16,044 nt of DNA from OMSK01 sp902492995. GTDB lineage: Bacteria; Bacillota_I; Bacilli_A; RF39; UBA660. The notes beneath the pieces are model-generated. The model was given only the letters and a program-made list of their open reading frames with translations, did not search any database and was not told the origin of the DNA. Below, piece by piece: positions 15,177 through 16,044 of this stretch (within the stretch, counting starts at the first letter, position 1; each line of letters begins with the position of its first letter). Location of the stretch: positions 1-16,044 of the forward strand of contig CABUNR010000026.1 in NCBI GenBank assembly GCA_902492995.1. Reading direction: 5' to 3'. The translations under genes and the position numbers were made by a program.

Positions 15177-15684
15177 GATATTTTGATAAAAAATTAGATA
15201 CAGTATTAAATAAATTAATATTATTATTTATATCTTTGTCACCAAAAAAAATTATTAATCCATTAATATCACCATTTACATTTATTAAATTAATTTTATA
15301 ATTACCACTTATTTCTAAATTTTCTGTTACATTTATTAAATTATTACTTTCTATATTTTTTTTATTTTTAATAATATTAATTAAATCATTACTTATTTCT
15401 TTTCCTAAAACATTTTTTTTATTTATTCCAGAAACAGCAATAATATTACTAGTATCTGTTACAACAATATTAAATTTACAACTTGTATATATTGAATCAA
15501 TTAAAATTTGAATAAAATCTTCTATATTTTTTACAGCTGAATATTTTTTTAAAATTATATTATCGTCAGAAATATATATTTCAATATTTTCTCCGTTATT
15601 TATTTTCATTTGTTTTCTTATTTCTTTTGGAATAACAATTCTACCTAATTCATCAATTCTTCTAATTATTCCAGTTTCTTTCAT
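15166..15684 (-). CDS. spoVT: SpoVT-type transcriptional regulator (AbrB swapped-hairpin plus GAF)
   Basis: A 172-residue DNA-binding regulator close in length to Bacillus SpoVT (178). Residues 1-50 form the AbrB/MazE-like domain, with the nearly invariant TGIIRRIDELGRIVIPKEIR at 4-23 and the ILKKYS end. Residues 55-172 fit the GAF-like domain of SpoVT (DTSNIIAVSGINKK, GLIIFFGD, NFLSKYLEE). In Bacillus it tunes forespore genes under sigma-G; homologues also occur in lineages not known to sporulate, so its presence alone does not prove sporulation. GAGGTAAAAT gives the ribosome site. It is divergent from a 42-codon gene, with 163 bases between them. In Bacillus abrB, not spoVT, is the neighbour of metS. 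Confidence 0.9.
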   Translation of the reverse strand: MKETGIIRRIDELGRIVIPKEIRKQMKINNGENIEIYISDDNIILKKYSAVKNIEDFIQILIDSIYTSCKFNIVVTDTSNIIAVSGINKKNVLGKEISNDLINIIKNKKNIESNNLINVTENLEISGNYKINLINVNGDINGLIIFFGDKDINNNINLFNTVSNFLSKYLEE

Positions 15685-15728
15685 ATTTTACCTCACTCTC
15701 TAAAAATATTTTGGTTAAATATGTAAAT

Positions 15729-15757
15729 ATTATACATATTAGAAAGTGTAAAATTTT
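15729..15757 (-). promoter_or_regulatory. Possible spoVT promoter
   Basis: A consensus TATAAT (minus strand, 15729-15734) lies about 45 bases before spoVT, but the position of a -35 box (AAAATT) does not match well. No clear sigma-G-type pair was found. Confidence 0.3.
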
Positions 15758-15789
15758 ATGTAAATAATAAATTTTTTATTTTTCTATAA

Positions 15790-15818
15790 TTGACTAAAAA
15801 AAATATGTGATATAAAAT
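15790..15818 (+). promoter_or_regulatory. Promoter of the divergent 42-residue gene
   Basis: Plus-strand TTGACT (15790-15795), 17 bases, TAAAAT (15813-15818). Five of six bases match in each box, and the expected start near 15825 leaves a leader of about 23 bases containing the ribosome site. Confidence 0.6.
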
Positions 15819-15847
15819 TAAATTAGTTTTAAGAAAGAAGGTATAAT

Positions 15848-15976
15848 ATGATAAGAAGAGACGATTCAATGAGATCATTTAGATTAGAAAAAGCAAAAAA
15901 TCCAGTTGGAAGACCTGCAACAAAAAGAGATTTTAGACTTTGTGATGATGTTAAATCATTTAAACTATGTAAATAA
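15848..15976 (+). CDS. Small basic protein, 42 residues, unrecognised, with a GRP motif
   Basis: The only plus-strand gene seen. It encodes 42 residues, of which 13 are Lys or Arg and 6 Asp or Glu, so it is strongly basic. The middle part NPVGRPATKRDFR has a GRP core flanked by basic residues, resembling half of an AT-hook or the arm before a DNA-binding domain; two cysteines lie near the end (C32, C41). AAGAAGG lies six bases before the ATG, and a good promoter precedes that. No terminator is visible in the remaining 68 bases. It is divergent from spoVT, so the two may share regulation. No family was recognised; a nucleic-acid-binding or ribosome-associated peptide is inference from charge alone. 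Confidence 0.62.
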   Translation: MIRRDDSMRSFRLEKAKNPVGRPATKRDFRLCDDVKSFKLCK

Positions 15977-16044
15977 AAAGTAGATATTAGATTATAATAC
16001 CTTTAAAGTTCACACTAAATAAAAAGAACCAAAATGTGGTAAAA

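Noticed and set aside
15991..16044. TATAAT at 15993-15998 and a small ACCA/TGGT hairpin at the window edge
   Set aside because: The -35 match is poor, the stem has only four pairs, and the sequence ends before any gene can be seen.
1..16044. CRISPR array, insertion sequence, prophage, toxin-antitoxin pair or tRNA/rRNA genes
   Set aside because: I looked for direct-repeat series, terminal inverted repeats, transposase or integrase motifs and tRNA-like cloverleaf ends and found none; gene content is housekeeping throughout.

Overview
The window comes from a very AT-rich Gram-positive bacterium, most likely an uncultured member of the Bacilli (RF39/Erysipelotrichia-like gut lineages fit, but this is inference). 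The evidence is the gene content and order (spoVT, dut, metG, tatD, a YabE-like 3D-domain gene, ksgA, ung, tilS, ftsH, parA, parB), AGGAGG/GGTGAT-type ribosome sites, a T-box leader, and normal use of UGA as stop. In Bacillus subtilis these genes lie in several separate blocks, all close to oriC (metS-tatD-yabE-rnmV-ksgA, spoVT, tilS-hprT-ftsH, soj-spo0J). The window therefore looks like a condensed origin-proximal region. Every gene is on the minus strand except one tiny gene at the right-hand end.

Layout in the direction of minus-strand transcription, right to left. (1) 15.68-15.17 kb: spoVT, divergent from a newly called 42-codon plus-strand gene (15848-15976) that has its own promoter and ribosome site. 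(2) 15.18-12.86 kb: promoter, T-box with apparent AUG (Met) specifier, then a dUTPase-like gene lacking the usual last motif, then metG and a terminator. (3) 12.81-12.54 kb: a newly called 56-residue two-helix membrane protein with its own promoter, ribosome site and terminator. (4) 12.53-11.01 kb: tatD, then a secreted 3D-domain wall protein with its own promoter and terminator. (5) 10.97-9.71 kb: ksgA and an unrecognised 115-residue protein, followed by a strong hairpin. (6) 9.70-4.36 kb: an AGCS-type sodium:amino-acid symporter, ung, tilS and ftsH, ending in a terminator. (7) 4.27-0.03 kb: parA, parB, mscS, a DUF951 gene and an AbgT-family transporter, tightly packed or overlapping, ending in a hairpin.

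The genes are mostly housekeeping: chromosome segregation (ParAB), membrane proteolysis (FtsH), tRNA and rRNA modification (TilS, KsgA), tRNA charging (MetRS), uracil exclusion and removal from DNA (Dut-like, Ung), osmotic safety (MscS), wall remodelling (3D protein) and two transporters. I see no mobile element, CRISPR array, tRNA, rRNA or defence system. The least ordinary items are the two small genes, FtsH with a C-terminal Rho_N/SAP-like extension, the dUTPase-like protein without motif V under Met T-box control, an unknown protein between ksgA and the symporter, and terminator hairpins that run straight into the ribosome sites of the next gene. Several start codons were moved inward from the longest open frame because a good ribosome site sits before the internal start.
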